The notes: a model not told the origin generated them from the letters alone. DNA of 64,000 bases from Enoplolaimus lenunculus (GCA_030248215.1 JASANG010003638.1:182276-246275), one strand, 5' to 3'; counted from the first letter of the stretch, positions 22,249 through 33,784 are shown. A program made the numbers and translations.

Positions 22249-22882
22249 TCTGAGTCGATGAGCCACCACGCCTTAAGCCAACGCCTATTAAGGCCTACGG
22301 ATCTGAGTCGATAAGCCACCACGCCTTAAGCCAACGCCTATTAAGGCCTACGGATCTGAGTCGATAAGCCACCACGCCTTAAGCCAACGCCTATTAAGGC
22401 CTACGGATCTGAGTCGATAAGCCACCACGCCTTAAGCCAACGCCTATTAAGGCCTACGGATCTGAGTCGATAAGCCACCACGCCTTAAGCCAACGCCTAT
22501 TAAGGCCTACGGATCTGAGTCGATAAGCCACCACGCCTTAAGCCAACGCCTATTAAGGCCTACGGATCTGAGTCGATAAGCCACCACGCCTTAAGCCAAC
22601 GCCTATTAAGGCCTACGGATCTAGTCGATAAGCCACCACGCCTTAAGCCAACGCCTATTAAGGCCTACGGATCTAGTCGATAAGCCACCACCCCTTACGC
22701 CAACGCCTATTAAGGCCTACGGATCTGAGTCGATAAGCCACCACGCCTTAAGCCAACGCCTATTAAGGCCTACGGATCTGAGTCGATAAGCCACCACGCC
22801 TTAAGCCAACGCCTATTAAGGCCTACGGATCTGAGTCGATAAGCCACCACGCCTTAAGCCAACGCCTATTAAGGCCTACGGA
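22249..22882. repeat. 53-bp minisatellite, 12 units
   Basis: Twelve head-to-tail units beginning GATCTGAGTCGATAAGCCAC and ending CCTATTAAGGCCTACG. Two units lack one base (CTAGTC), and the first has GATGAG for GATAAG. Units 8-9 carry most of the other changes. Flanked by unique AT-rich DNA. Confidence 0.95.
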
Positions 22883-23966
22883 CTGTGTTCCGGATGTGTT
22901 CTATACATGAGCGAGAATTCAAGTATTAAATTGGGCGTTAATTTACCCTGATTTTGCAATATATAACATAGCAAAACACAAGCAAAACACATTCAAATAC
23001 AACAACATAAAGGTATATACTAGAAATATAAAAACAACTAACATTAATATAATTTTTCGATGTTATAAACTGCCAATTTGAAGCCGAAACTTTGCAATAC
23101 TTTTTTAGTTCTTCTCCAAAAACTGTTCCTTCCATCACCGTCTAAAAAATCTATGATCCACCACTTAAAACAAGTCATTTCGACCGCAAAAGCTTAAACT
23201 CAAACTCATTGCAATCTCTATAATTAAAACTGGACTGGCTCACATACGTATTTTGGGCAACTTTCCAGCATTACTTTGTTTACAATGATTTATTCGAACA
23301 TAAAACGTGATTGTTGTATATAAACAAAACTTGCATGCAGATTTTTTACGCATTTGCCAACTTTAACACATTGCGTAAAACCAGCTGACTCGTTGTGAGA
23401 CAAACAATGAAGTACGATTGACCGACTATTTGGCTTAGACATTAAATTGTGTTGAGACAAATTTTTTTGTTTTCATTGTAAACAATAAACAATTTCATTT
23501 CTGCGCCTTTCACAATAATTTTGAAACAACGACTGCTATGATTAAAACAAACGTACCATTTTTAAAATGTACACTCGTTTAAACCTTTGTAGTCGTACAA
23601 ATCTACAGATTTCATTCAAAAATTATTGTGAAACGCGAATTATATTAAAGAAAGCTAAATATGCAATGAAAAAACATATTGAATACTTTGCAATCAATGA
23701 TTATTTAGCGAAATATGATTCCAGTCTGATTTTAACTTTCATGTCACAATTTTGCCAAAAAGTTTCGTTCGACGGCAACTGAAAGTTTTGGTGTTTGATG
23801 AGAAATTATGGAAGTTTGAAATTTTGACCAAACTTCACTGCAAAGAATAAGAATTTGCGCTGAATGCGTAAACTGTGACACATTTATCTAAAAGTTAACA
23901 AGACCTATCATCAACTGGCAATTTTAAGTGATACAATGAATCACTGATAATACAAATGCATGTATC

Positions 23967-24148
23967 CACTAGCGGATCCAGTGGGAGGCGGTGGGGCGTA
24001 CGTCCCCCCGTCAGAAATTTTCGGTAAAAAATGGTAAGGTCCCTACCTTACAATTTTTCCCCTTAGAAAATGTTTGGTGATAAAATGATAAGGTGCATAA
24101 TATTTGCCAGCCCGACCCCCCGTCAAAACTTTTTAGATCCGCGTCTGC
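23967..24148. mobile_element. GCGGATCC-ended MITE-like element
   Basis: CACTAGCGGATCCAGTGGGA with CCCCCGTCAGAAATTTTCG at the left, and CGTCAAAACTTTTTAGATCC with GCGTCTGCATG at the right. A diverged relative lies at 61816-62040. Confidence 0.6.
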
Positions 24149-25107
24149 ATGTGTAACAGTTACTATTTTTTCAAGTTAAAAATTTGAAAAAACCGAAAGT
24201 AATTAAATCCGTAAAGTAAGAATTTTAAAAAGTCGAGCAACGGTAAAATTTTCCTACATCGAAACCTGTTTGTACAATTGACCATAATATACTTTGGCGG
24301 CGCCTATACTAATATTTATACAAACATAATTGCATAAAATACAATAAAATAAACAAAAGATAAAAAACGTTACACAATATCGAAAAAACACAGTGGATGC
24401 TATCGCAGTAAAAATACGAGTATATTTATAATAGACGTTTATAAGAGTTTTCAATAAATTTATCGAGTCAAAGATTGTCATAAACGTCAGTGGAAACTAC
24501 CAATGACGTCAGGGGAAACGACCAATGACGAACCGAGAAATTTGAAAATATTTGATGGCAGTGGCGAATCTTAGAAATTCTGACAACACTCGCGATATAA
24601 GTTAACCGTCAAAGAACAAGCGAGTGAAACGAGGCAGAAACTATACTCGATTTTAGTGTCAAGCCCGTAGACAGCTAACTTTGTTAGGGGAGGCTATAAA
24701 ATTATTAAGAGAGACATACATGGATTTGTGCCGATACCTTTCCTAGGATGGCCAAGATATTTTTCGAGGGGTGGCTGAACCCCCCTGTCTGTCCTCTGGT
24801 CTCGGTCCCAATATTAATACTAAATCGTAATACAAAATTTTAGGTTTGATCTCTGTATGATGGAGTCGTGCACTGTGCGACCACCCTTGGATCCATCCCG
24901 CTGGCAGGTGGATTCTGCGCTCTGAAATGGCTGAAAATGTTGACCCTAAATATTTAAAATTGGTAAACCATTAACGATAGTTTAATAAACCAGTTCCCTA
25001 CTATCATAAACACAGGGTTTTCTGGTCGCCTTTACACCCACTTCTCGATACGTCTCTACAGCGAACACAAAGGTTACTGATTTCATTGACTTAATGTAAG
25101 TATTATC

Positions 25108-25205
25108 AAGAGTGGACGATGCATACTTCAACAAGAGGCTGCAACTGGGTACATTCTGTGTACGGTCCCCAAGAGTTGCATACTCTTGTCATAATCAACT
25201 CTTGG
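25108..25205. mobile_element. Short CAAGAGTG inverted-repeat element
   Basis: ATCAAGAGTGGACGATGCAT to CAAGAGTTGCATACTCTTGT and CAACTCTTG; a 98-bp relative of the element hosting the retrotransposon. Confidence 0.6.
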
Positions 25206-25744
25206 TAGTATCGATAAAAACCATCGCAGCTTGGATAATGCGCATAATTCGTTTTTAGAAGTTTGTTACCACAGAATAATTTGATAATTGGCAGAATAAA
25301 CGCAACAACAGATGTTATGGTTTGAAATTACGACAATAAAATTGCTAATCTGTCTTGCTGTCCAATACGCAACAGAATCATTGGTTGAAGGTTATTTGCT
25401 GATCTCAGGAACGAAATACAAAGGCTGAAACATTCAATACCACAACGGTGGAATCGGCTGTTTAGGTTTCTCGATGGATTTGTCACAGGAATACTCGACC
25501 AACGCGTGCGATTTCCAATTACATCGAGTGACGGCGAATAGTTGGCAAACAGTTTCTGGCAGTTTTGATCGAGGCCAGGGTTTCAGACTTCATCCGCCTG
25601 CAAAAACGATGGTCAACCGTCGTCTCCCATCTTCTCCCGACGATATCCTCGATGATTAGGACTAATCTCTTAAGTCTGTTGTTTAAGATGGACGCTTTGG
25701 TTGGTTCGAACAAAGTTGTCGACTAAGAAATTGTTTACAACAAA

Positions 25745-26094
25745 TCACACAACGTTGACTGTACCATTGGTTTGATGCAAACTGTTTGCTGATTGGTTGA
25801 TAAGTTCGCAATGGGAGTAAGTGCCGTTTACAAGCGTCTTTTGGTGCTGATCTGGGCTTCGTTCGTCGTTCGTCCTTCCCGAATTGGATTTAGAGCTCGT
25901 GTTGAGAAGCTCAGATCTGCCGCCTTCCCCTCTGACATTACCACTGGTCGCTCGAGATGAACTTTGTGTCGACGCTGAGTCGGTTGTTGTCGTTTGACGA
26001 TCGCGTGATATTAACGAGTCTTTATCTGTTGCAATATTGTCTTCATCTTCATCATTATTATAATAATTATTTTTATTATTAATATTAGTTTTAC

Positions 26095-26146
<52 letters not shown>

Positions 26147-27386
26147 GTCATTTTCAATGAGATCAGTCGATGACGTTCGTGCAGTGTTCGATGGAGCTAT
26201 AATCGGTAGACTGGTTGAATCAGTTCCCGATTCGAGAGTTTGTTCCATCGCACTTCTTCCAAGCAACGTCGTTATCCCGATTCCTTTGACCTGATGATTT
26301 GTTTTCATTCTAAACGAAGATGATATTGACGATGATTCACTGCTAAACGATGGCGGATGCATGACTGGGACGTTGTAAGATTGATCATCATTGTCCTTAT
26401 CAACCATCATCAATCGTTGTTGCCCACAGCAACCGTTTTCTTCATGGTAACCGTTGGTCAATTTGTTGTTGGTTTCACCACAGTGGTTGTTGATGATGAT
26501 GTTGTTTTTATTGTTGTTTATGTTGTTTTTGTTGTTTATGTTGTTGTGTTCGTTATTGTTTATGCTGATGTGGTTGCCGTTGTTTATGCTGCTGATCTGG
26601 TTAATGTTATTTCTACTGTTATAATTGTTGATGTTATTGTTATGATGTATATTGTTGTCGTAGTTATTATTATTATTGTTGTTGTTTTTGTTTTTGTTGT
26701 TGTTGTTGCAAGTACTGCGTTCATCATCACCATCATTATCGCTCTCATCTGTCGTCGGCGAATAATCAGACGCAACTGTTGGTGGATTAAGTGGGATTCT
26801 GAGCGATAAATCTGTCATGATATGATGATCAGGGTAAACGTTATGATTTCCACTATGATTACTGCTACTATTATTACTGTTCCGATTACTATTGTTTTTG
26901 TTGTTTTTGTTGTTGTTTTTGTTTTGTTTATTTGTATATTGATGACAGTATGGTTGAACGTTGCACGTGACTTGTGGACCAACACAGTGAGATGCTATTT
27001 GTTGGTGTTGTTGTTGTTGTTGTTGTTGTTGTTGATAGGCGTAGGAACCATGATAATGTGGCATTTGATGTTGATAGTTGAGTTGATTTGGATAAACATT
27101 GTCAATGTAACCATTTGAAGCCGCCACTGCTGGTAAACATAACGGGCCTTGGGTGCTGCTGTAGGCTTCGGCAGAATTTTGACAGGCCGAATTTAACAGG
27201 AAAGTTGGTTGTGTTGAAAGACTATGTCCAGTGTCGGCAAATTGTGAACAATGACCCGGATATCCGGTTCGGTTTGCAAGTATTACTCGCGTGGGTGGAA
27301 GTTGAGCCGATGGGTGGGCAACAGGCGTTTCTGATGACGGTAGGAAATTATCTGATAAAGCTCCATATGTAGCATTTGCTAGTAGA

Positions 27387-27452
<66 letters not shown>

Positions 27453-27798
27453 GACAAATGCGTATGTTGTTGGTGGTGTTGTTGTTGGTGTTGTTGTTCG
27501 GCAACACCATGTAGTAGCGGAACACCGCCGTTTGAGCAGTAATAATGAGTCGGAGGCGGTGAAGTTCCAATTCGGGCCGTCGATGATTTACTATCGGCAA
27601 TCGATTCCACCGGACCGCCGTTTACTGAAGGCGTAGTCCTGCTGGCTGATGAAGGCGGGCCTCTGTGAGTCTGGGCACTACTGTCTCGAGGGGGCTGATT
27701 GCGACTGATCCGACGGCGTAGCAGCAGAATACCGACAGCAATCAAGAATAGCAACGCAGTACCTGCAGTTGCTCCAACAATTAGGTTGAGTGGCATAC
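25745..27798 (-). CDS. FGFRL1: FGFRL1-like receptor, last exon: transmembrane helix and Asn/Gln-rich tail
   Basis: The final exon begins after acceptor AATTTCAG and supplies two bases to a Ser codon, in phase with the Ig3 exon. It ends at TGA 25747-25745 and encodes ~683 residues. A single transmembrane helix (LIVGATAGTALLFLIAVGIL) is followed by the stop-transfer LLLRRRISR. About 650 cytoplasmic residues follow, with poly-Gln, His/Gln and long Asn runs, a SYNVPV motif and Ser/Thr-rich blocks. No glycine loop, HRD or DFG is visible, so there is no tyrosine kinase. This is the defining trait of FGFRL1, which binds FGF and heparan sulfate and acts as a decoy or adhesion receptor. Vertebrate FGFRL1 tails are only ~100 residues and His-rich, so this tail is unusually long. 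Confidence 0.85.
26038..26150 (-). repeat. ATT/AAT repeat coding poly-Asn in the FGFRL1 tail
   Basis: A perfect ATT run (about 26094-26147) with flanking degenerate units encodes about 17 consecutive Asn. More Asn-rich blocks extend through 26500-26700 and 26860-26930. Confidence 0.9.
27387..27455 (-). repeat. CAA repeat coding poly-Gln in the FGFRL1 tail
   Basis: An uninterrupted run of about 22 GTT (CAA on the coding strand) codons, with further GTT/GGT units to ~27495 coding Gln/His. A second block lies at 27001-27036. The tracts are in frame. Confidence 0.9.
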
Positions 27799-27965
27799 CT
27801 GAAATTATGAAAATGTATTTTTGCAAAAATCTGATTACAGCCGGGTGAACAAATTTAAACAGAAAAACTGAAAATGCTTGATCCAATAAGGAATGTATAC
27901 ATACCATCTATTATCAGTTGGCGATAGGCGCTGTAAATTGGGATCCAGCCAATGTGTCTCTATAA

Positions 27966-28178
27966 TTAAAGCCTATATTCTCAAATGTGTGTAGCACCTA
28001 TTACCAGTTGCTGATAGATCTCGTAACTTTTGAACAAGGGAATGGTGAGATATGACATTCAGCACATTTGTTGCATACGATTTACCCTGGGTGCTAATTT
28101 TGAGTTCTGCAATTGTAGAAGTTTGTTAGTTGTAAACCTTTTATTAAACTGGTGATTGGTTGAAAATATGAGTTTTGA
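27966..28178. mobile_element. CACCAGTTGGTGATAGG MITE, copy in FGFRL1 intron
   Basis: Starts TATATTCTCAAATGTGTGTA and shows the conserved CAGCACATTTGTTGCATACG interior. It ends GGTTGAAAATATGAG. An additional fragment of the right end lies at 27903-27955. Confidence 0.75.
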
Positions 28179-28410
28179 TATATTTTCCGCTTTTAACTGT
28201 TTCGGTTTTGGACAAATTACGCAATAATAAACAAATCGAACGAGGAACCAATCACATTTTCAGAACTTTCACTGTGGCTCCTGAGCAACCTTCGCCTCTT
28301 TGCAAACGAAACCTGCAGTTCACGTCAAAACGTAATTAAAATAGGTCAAACCCCGTCTAAATGAAACTTTAGCAAATCAAACGGCGTTGTTTATGTTTTT
28401 CTAGCGTGGG

Positions 28411-28565
28411 AAAACAACTTGAACGAAGCGAGCCAAACGCGAAAAAACACAACAGCGTTGACAATAAACAACTCGAACGAAGCGAGCCAAACGCGAAAAA
28501 ACACAACAGCGTTGAAAATAAACAACTCGAACGAAGCGAGCCAAACGCGAAAAAACACAACCGAA
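28411..28565. repeat. 54-bp tandem repeat in an FGFRL1 intron
   Basis: Just under three copies of a unit beginning GAACGAAGCGAGCCAAACGC lie in the intron between the Ig3 and transmembrane exons. Reading frames across it are artefacts of the repeat. Confidence 0.85.
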
Positions 28566-28770
28566 GTTTGGGGAGACGCTGAAACTGGTGCAGAAATAAA
28601 ACTAGTTTTCCCGACTCATTCCTTCAAATGCCCACTCATCTCAGGGGGAAGCAAACGCAATCTCACAGGGGGGTCGGCTCACTGCCCCACCCCTGGATTC
28701 GTTTCTAGACTTAAGCCTTGCCATTTTGTTTGACAGCTGCTACACACATGGGATACAACAATGAACTCAC

Positions 28771-29173
28771 TTTGTTTAATTTTCAAATACGCCAAACGAT
28801 AATCGATATCTCGTGCGGATTCACTCGCAACCGCACACATGTACCATCCACTCGCGTCCGAGTTGAACGTTGCTCGAGGCACCGAAATCCAACTGTACCA
28901 AAGTTTGCGTTCGGCTCCAGCGCCAGCTTTGTGATGGCTGCTTTCGTGAAATGTCGTTTTGCTGTCGCCGTATAAAATCGTATTATTTGGATGATTTTCA
29001 AGAAAAATATAATGATGTCCATTGATTTCAAGCAACGGCCTTTGAGGATCGACACTTCGTCTGAAGACAGGCTTAAATCCAGCGGCGCGTTTGTTTAATG
29101 TTCGGCCAGGATCAGTCCGTTGATCTGCGGTTGCACTGACGTATGAATTTGGGTTCGGCACTCGTTTGAGCCA
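28771..29173 (-). CDS. FGFRL1: FGFRL1-like receptor, Ig3 second-half exon
   Basis: Phase 0 acceptor (AAATTTTAG|TGG), phase 1 donor (CAAA|GTGAGT). The exon starts with WLKRV, the tryptophan-strand motif that also follows the intron in vertebrate FGFRL1 Ig3. It continues to GWYMCAVASE, which holds the second Ig cysteine, and ends LAYLKIKQ. At 134 codons it is roughly 50-60 residues longer than the corresponding human segment. The extra sequence lies between the W strand and the late strands, and is rich in basic and Asn/His residues. Confidence 0.85.
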
Positions 29174-29391
29174 CTAAAATTTAAATTAAACTAAATATTG
29201 CAGTCAGAGCAATTATTGTTTTGCAACGATTTACGTGTGCTTAAAGGCATACATAATTTACATATGTACGACAAGGTTACCGATATTTTACACTAACATT
29301 TTCTTGCATGAATATTTTCAGTTTTATTTCAGATTCAGTTTTAAGCTCAAAGTTTAGCTCGAGACTCTAGGCTGTACGTATGACCTCTGAG

Positions 29392-29610
29392 GCCGTATTC
29401 GCAAATGCGTGTAACACTTATCACCAGTCGGTAATACGTCTTGTAGTCAATACTGAAGCTCAAAATTCAGCACATATTTCGCATATCATTTGCTGTAGTC
29501 CTGTAGCTATTTTGAGTGCAACAACTGCAATAGTTACTACATAGTGAGTTTGGAAACCTATTACTAACTGACGATAGTTGCTATATCCATTTGACAATAT
29601 GAGCCTTACT
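29392..29610. mobile_element. CACCAGTTGGTGATAGG MITE, copy in FGFRL1 intron
   Basis: GCCGTATTCGCAAATGCGTG to TATCCATTTGACAATATGAG. The interior CAGCACATATTTCGCATATC is shared with the other copies. Confidence 0.8.
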
Positions 29611-29959
29611 ATGCGGCTGAAGAGTTCATAGCATGACGCAACAGCTTTGCTTATAACGGAACTATTTGTGACGATTTTGCATTGAGCATACGCATAATAA
29701 TTGATAAACATTGCGCTCAGTGGATTATTTCGCATACACAGTATTGCTATGAGTATTGCACCATCCAGGTTATACTGCGCACGCCATTGTCAAAAATGTC
29801 CATGTTATTATTAGAAAGCAGCAATTTACAGCTGTTTCTTGCACTTGATAAGAATTTACACACTATTTAGCTATTATGTTGTTTTTTCTATGCTATTCTT
29901 AGGATGTGTGCGAAATATGGCAGGGTATTTTGACAGTGTGGTTGTCTCGCCCAAAAACT

Positions 29960-30195
29960 AGAATTTACCGAAAATTTTGAATTTCCGCTTATCTTTAGAT
30001 TTTCCAGCTAAAATTTAAATTTTAAAATTTGAATTTCCCGCCAAAATGTACATTTTCGCGCCAAAATTTCAATATTCGGTTGAAATTTGCATTTTCCAAC
30101 CAAAATTTGAATTTCCCGCTAATATTTGAATTTTCCGCCAAAATTTGAATATTCCTGCCACCATTTAAATTATTTCGCCACAATGTAAATTTCCA
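29960..30195. repeat. Degenerate ~23-bp tandem repeat
   Basis: Repeated CCAAAATTTGAATTTTCC-like units within the FGFRL1 intron between the two Ig3 exons. The units have diverged strongly. Confidence 0.6.
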
Positions 30196-30421
30196 CTCCA
30201 AAAATTTAAAAATTAAAAAATTTTAAACCCTACAGTTTCTATACATTGAAAGTACAATTAACCTGGATGGTGTAACAAGTCACTGATTTAAAAGTAACAA
30301 CACATTGCAGTTGCAAGTAGTCACTGCAAGTTACCATTGCAAAATCTTACACAAATGCATTGGGCTTATGATTACATCAACTTTAGTTAAATTGCAAGAA
30401 AAACAATTTTTGCAATTTTAC

Positions 30422-30546
30422 CTGCAGTCTTGGCTTCGTTGGACTGCTCAGTAAGCATGCAAAATCTGCACTTTCACCGTCAGTAATTGTAACGTTTTTC
30501 GGATGTCCTGGTTGAAATCGAGGCTTTGAATCGAAATCGACAGAAC
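30422..30546 (-). CDS. FGFRL1: FGFRL1-like receptor, Ig3 first-half exon
   Basis: Acceptor TTTGTTTCAG, donor CTGCAG|GTAAAA; phases 1 to 0. It encodes KPRFQPGHPKNVTITDGES and then DFACLLSSP with the first Ig3 cysteine. Vertebrate FGFRL1 has KPVLTGTHPVNTTV at the same place. An N-linked glycosylation sequon (NVT) is present. Confidence 0.85.
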
Positions 30547-30914
30547 CTGAAACAAATTAACCATTTATTTCGCCGTTTCAAAAAGACCAGTCAAGGTGGT
30601 TGCAAATTTGCAACTCTAAAATATTCCACACAAAACTTTTTTTAAAAATATGTTCTAATTTGCAAATATATACGCTGTCTCTTGTTTACATATTAAACAA
30701 TCATCACAAAAGCAGGAACGATGCTCAAACAACAACGAAACCAAAAATGAACCTCCAAAAAGCGATTGAAACGCTAATTTTATATTTCAGATGGCAAAAA
30801 TAATCGGAGGAAGGATTCATTAAAAAACACTGGTTTCTCAGACAAACACCCAAACAGCGTTGTTTGGGACGGCCATTTCCAAAATGACAAAGAACTACGC
30901 TACTGCGAACTTAC

Positions 30915-31059
30915 TTTGAACCAGAATTGAAAATGAAGCATTTTTACTGCCGAATATATTAGTGACTTTGCACAAATAAACACCAGAATCTTTGTTTGTC
31001 ATTTCGGTCAATTCATAAATCCAATCTCCTGACCAGTTTTCGTCCACTAATTTGCCATC
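30915..31059 (-). CDS. FGFRL1: FGFRL1-like receptor, Ig2 second-half exon
   Basis: Acceptor GGTTTTAG, donor CAAA|GTAAGT; phases 0 to 1. It encodes the late strands of Ig2 with the typical DSGVYLCKVTNIFG, followed by NASFSILVQ (glycosylation sequon NAS). This corresponds to EDSGKYTCRVSNRAG and NATYKVDV in vertebrate FGFRL1. Confidence 0.87.
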
Positions 31060-31341
31060 CTAAAACCGTTGATAAATTCAAAAAATACTACAAAATAGTC
31101 AATGGGTCAAAAATCAGTGATGCATATTCGACAATATGATGCGTACCTAAGCCATTGCTCAATCTTAACGTACCCTAATCTTGCGGGCATCATCTTGTTT
31201 TGTCTCTCTTTATATTTCAGTTGGGAAGAAGAAATTTAAAAATTTCACAAAGTTTTCTGCCGTTTAATGATTTTTGAACAGTTTTACGCTTTATAGACGA
31301 TTTTTGCAAAATTAGCTTTCTATGACTTTTATTAAACAAAC

Positions 31342-31504
31342 GGCTCATGTAAAGGTCTGAGGCAGAACGTTTTTTCTGTGGGACTACAATATAACGCTTT
31401 AGACTAACTTTTTGCTTGGCTTTAGGCTTAGGGATAAACTCATTCTGTACGCTTTGGCTCAGGCTTAGGAATAAGCTTATAGTACTGTTCCGCCTTTGTT
31501 CTTG
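31342..31504. mobile_element. TTAGGC-type hAT-like MITE inside FGFRL1 intron
   Basis: Starts GGCTCATGTAAAGGTCTGAG and ends CCGCCTTTGTTCTTG. Exact 8-bp duplication AAACAAAC at 31334-31341 and 31505-31512. The interior has only a few TTAGGC units. Confidence 0.88.
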
Positions 31505-31538
31505 AAACAAACAATTAAAACAGTAGAATTTATTGTAC

Positions 31539-31675
31539 CTTATACCACTCGATATCAGGTTTCGGATATCCGCCAGTCACACAACGAAGCTTAGTGCTGG
31601 TGCCAGGTCGGTGAATAATCGGCGCTGCTCGGCTTAGATTTTGAATGTACGCCTGCTCTTTCCAATACGGCGGAC
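31539..31675 (-). CDS. FGFRL1: FGFRL1-like receptor, Ig2 first-half exon
   Basis: Acceptor TTGTTTTAG, donor TATAAG|GTACAA; phases 1 to 0. It begins PPYWKEQAY, passes the loop PIIHRPGTSTKLRCV and ends GGYPKPDIEWYK. Vertebrate FGFRL1 has VARPVGSSVRLKCV and GHPRPDITWMK here. The intron following it carries a complete TTAGGC-type hAT MITE (31342-31504). Confidence 0.88.
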
Positions 31676-31739
31676 CTAAAACAAGTAAATCTAAATTGAT
31701 TTATGCTTTTTAAAGCGTATTTTACAGTTAAGCCCTATT

Positions 31740-31990
31740 CACACGTGCAAGTTTTTGCTGCGAGAACTTGCCAGCTGCAGATTGCGCGCAGAACTTGCAT
31801 TTTCTCATCAGCCAATGAAAAAGCGGCTGCAATAAATTGAGTGAACTTGCATGGTTATGTACACGTGTGGACTAAATTCCTACCTATGATTTTTAACGAA
31901 TTATTTACAGTTCCAAATTTTTCGAACGAGATTTTAAACAAAACTTAATGTTGCAGCTGCAATTTCTCGCAACAAAAACTTGCACGTGCG
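31740..31990. mobile_element. Inverted-repeat element in FGFRL1 intron
   Basis: CACACGTGCAAGTTTTTGCT with GCGAGAA at the left is mirrored by TTCTCGCAACAAAAACTTGC with ACGTGCG at the right. About 250 bp, non-coding. Confidence 0.8.
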
Positions 31991-32207
31991 ATTATTGTTT
32001 TAAACCTAAAATGAATAAATTCCCAAATTATTTTGCCGATTTATCAAAAAATGCAGTATTCGCAGCTCTTCAACTTTATCTGTTCGAGTCATTTTTTCAT
32101 GAAATGGCCAAAATATTACATTTGTAGCATAAAAACGTATCTTTGTCAAATGTTGTGTTCAACGTCAATAATGTTTTGTTCAGTTGTACAAAAAACTAAA
32201 GACTTAC

Positions 32208-32243
32208 TTCCTTTGGTATTGGCGTCAATTGGATCGTCGCTGC
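32208..32243 (-). CDS. FGFRL1: FGFRL1-like receptor, acid-box mini-exon
   Basis: A 36-bp phase 1-1 exon with good splice sites (ATATTTCAG| and |GTAAGT). With the flanking split codons it reads GSDDPIDANTKG. It lies between Ig1 and Ig2, where FGFR-family genes carry the short acidic linker on its own symmetric exon. Its acidity is modest (three Asp). The intron downstream contains a 250-bp inverted-repeat element (31740-31990). Confidence 0.75.
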
Positions 32244-32633
32244 CTGAAATATAAACTATAATAAACAGGGGGACGGCTGATTGATGCAGCATAAACTGTG
32301 GACACGAAATAATACACAATTTGCTGTCATACGTCAAACTCTTATTAAAATCTGCCAGACGATATATATATATGATATATCTGTATGTTTGAACTTATCC
32401 AACTATTGGAATCATGACAATTTCTCGCGTCCATCATTATGCCTAGGCTAAGGCTTACGATTACGCCTATGATTATGTTTCGATGTGTTCATGGCCTTTA
32501 GGACATTATTTGGCGACATGTTGTCTCGCGACAAATTGTCGTAAATTCCCAACTTCTGTATACCGAGTTGAAATCTTGTGCTGCCCCTAAAACTAACTAT
32601 TTCTACCTACAGCCTGGCCCAGTTTAAACTCAC

Positions 32634-32912
32634 CAATAACCCGTAGCCGATACGTGAATTCGACATGTCCGAATCCATTGGCAGCCTCGCATAAATATTC
32701 TCCTTGATCTTCTCGGCGAATCCCTTTCAATCGCAAGGTTCCATCATCATCCACTCGGAGTCGTTTCCAACCGGCACCGACAGTTTCGCCGTCTTTTCTC
32801 CAGTCAATCAGTAGTGGACTGGCCGAAATGACCGGACACTCGAGCACAACGAGATCTGCCCCTTCGTTGACTTGTTTTTCTGTTGACACACCAGATCGCA
32901 GCATTGGTGGAG
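32634..32912 (-). CDS. FGFRL1: FGFRL1-like receptor, Ig1 exon
   Basis: Acceptor AATTATTTCAG, donor TTATTG|GTGAGT; phases 1 to 1. It encodes a complete I-set Ig domain, from VLECPV (first Cys) and LLIDWRKDG to DQGEYLCEAANGFG (second Cys). Vertebrate FGFRL1 Ig1 has VRLQCPV, MWTKDG and DAGVYVCKATNGFG. The exon is preceded by PP, as in vertebrates. The signal-peptide exon must lie at higher coordinates; I could not find a convincing one, so the gene is 5'-incomplete here. Confidence 0.87.
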
Positions 32913-33163
32913 CTGAAATAATTTTAATTTTTAATTTTTGTTCAAATCAATGTTTGAACCGGGTTTCTAATACCAAATGACCCATCAAGAATGTTCTGTT
33001 CCGCCGTATGCAAATGAGCTTCAGTTGTGAAAATCTTAAATCAGTTGCTGTGGCTAAAATTGTACCATTTCACACGACAGATTTTACTCTCTGCTGAAAT
33101 AAAATTTGCACATGAATCGTCCAGTGCGAGGCAACTGCCTTAACTAAAAAGACCCGTGTCAAG

Positions 33164-33582
33164 TACTGTAGTGACCAGAATAAGAGGGGGAAGTCCCCAG
33201 TTTGAGTACCAATCAATAGGAATCCGTATCCCTAATTAGACTCCGTAAGCGGATAGAGTCCCTAAATCCTAATTAGAATCGATAAATGTCAATTAACTGT
33301 AGCGCATAAATGACTCCAGGAAATATAATTTGAGTTCGAAACATTAAAGCATACTTAGATTTTGAAAGTAAAGTATAACCTTGCATGATCGCTCAAGCTA
33401 TTGACATGACAAATAAAAGTTTAATTCAAAGGATAGTTGCATGACCAGACATATATCAATAACGAAGAGTGGCGGAGCGTGGGTTAAAAATATATAACAG
33501 TCCGTAACCGAAAGCAAGGGGTACCCTCTGGAGAGGCCAAATAAATATCAGTCCCTACATCTTATTCGGGCCACTACAGTAC
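33164..33582. mobile_element. GACCCGAATAAGAGG MITE, copy 4
   Basis: The ends TACTGTAGTGACCAGAATAA and CTTATTCGGGCCACTACAGTA are nearly perfect inverted repeats with a matching interior. Confidence 0.88.
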
Positions 33583-33784
33583 AGGGGCCTGCCCGCTGAG
33601 AGTTACTGGAACTGAGAGACATAGAGACTGAGCAGCTTAGGTTAGAAGGCAAGCTCCAATAGTTTACACAAGCCCTTTATGACTGAAAACTCCTGGCCAC
33701 ACAATACGGTTGATATTACAATCAAATGATGTGTTTGCAAACAATTTTCCACTTCAAAACATTAATGTTATCTAATTTTTTATT

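Larger units (their letters stand above)
22883..25744. other. Intergenic, repeats only
   Basis: Holds a GCTGGAA-type repeat (23226-23400), a GCGGATCC element and the 25108 element. The rest, including the 3' flank of FGFRL1, shows nothing recognisable. Confidence 0.45.

Noticed and set aside
22249..22882. CRISPR-like array of regular repeats
   Set aside because: Units are directly head to tail with no unique spacers, in a eukaryotic genome; it is a minisatellite.
26357..27636. Poly-Val and poly-Leu open frames on the plus strand
   Set aside because: Antisense of the Gln/Asn repeats in the FGFRL1 tail; there are no domains, and the minus frame has an exon context.
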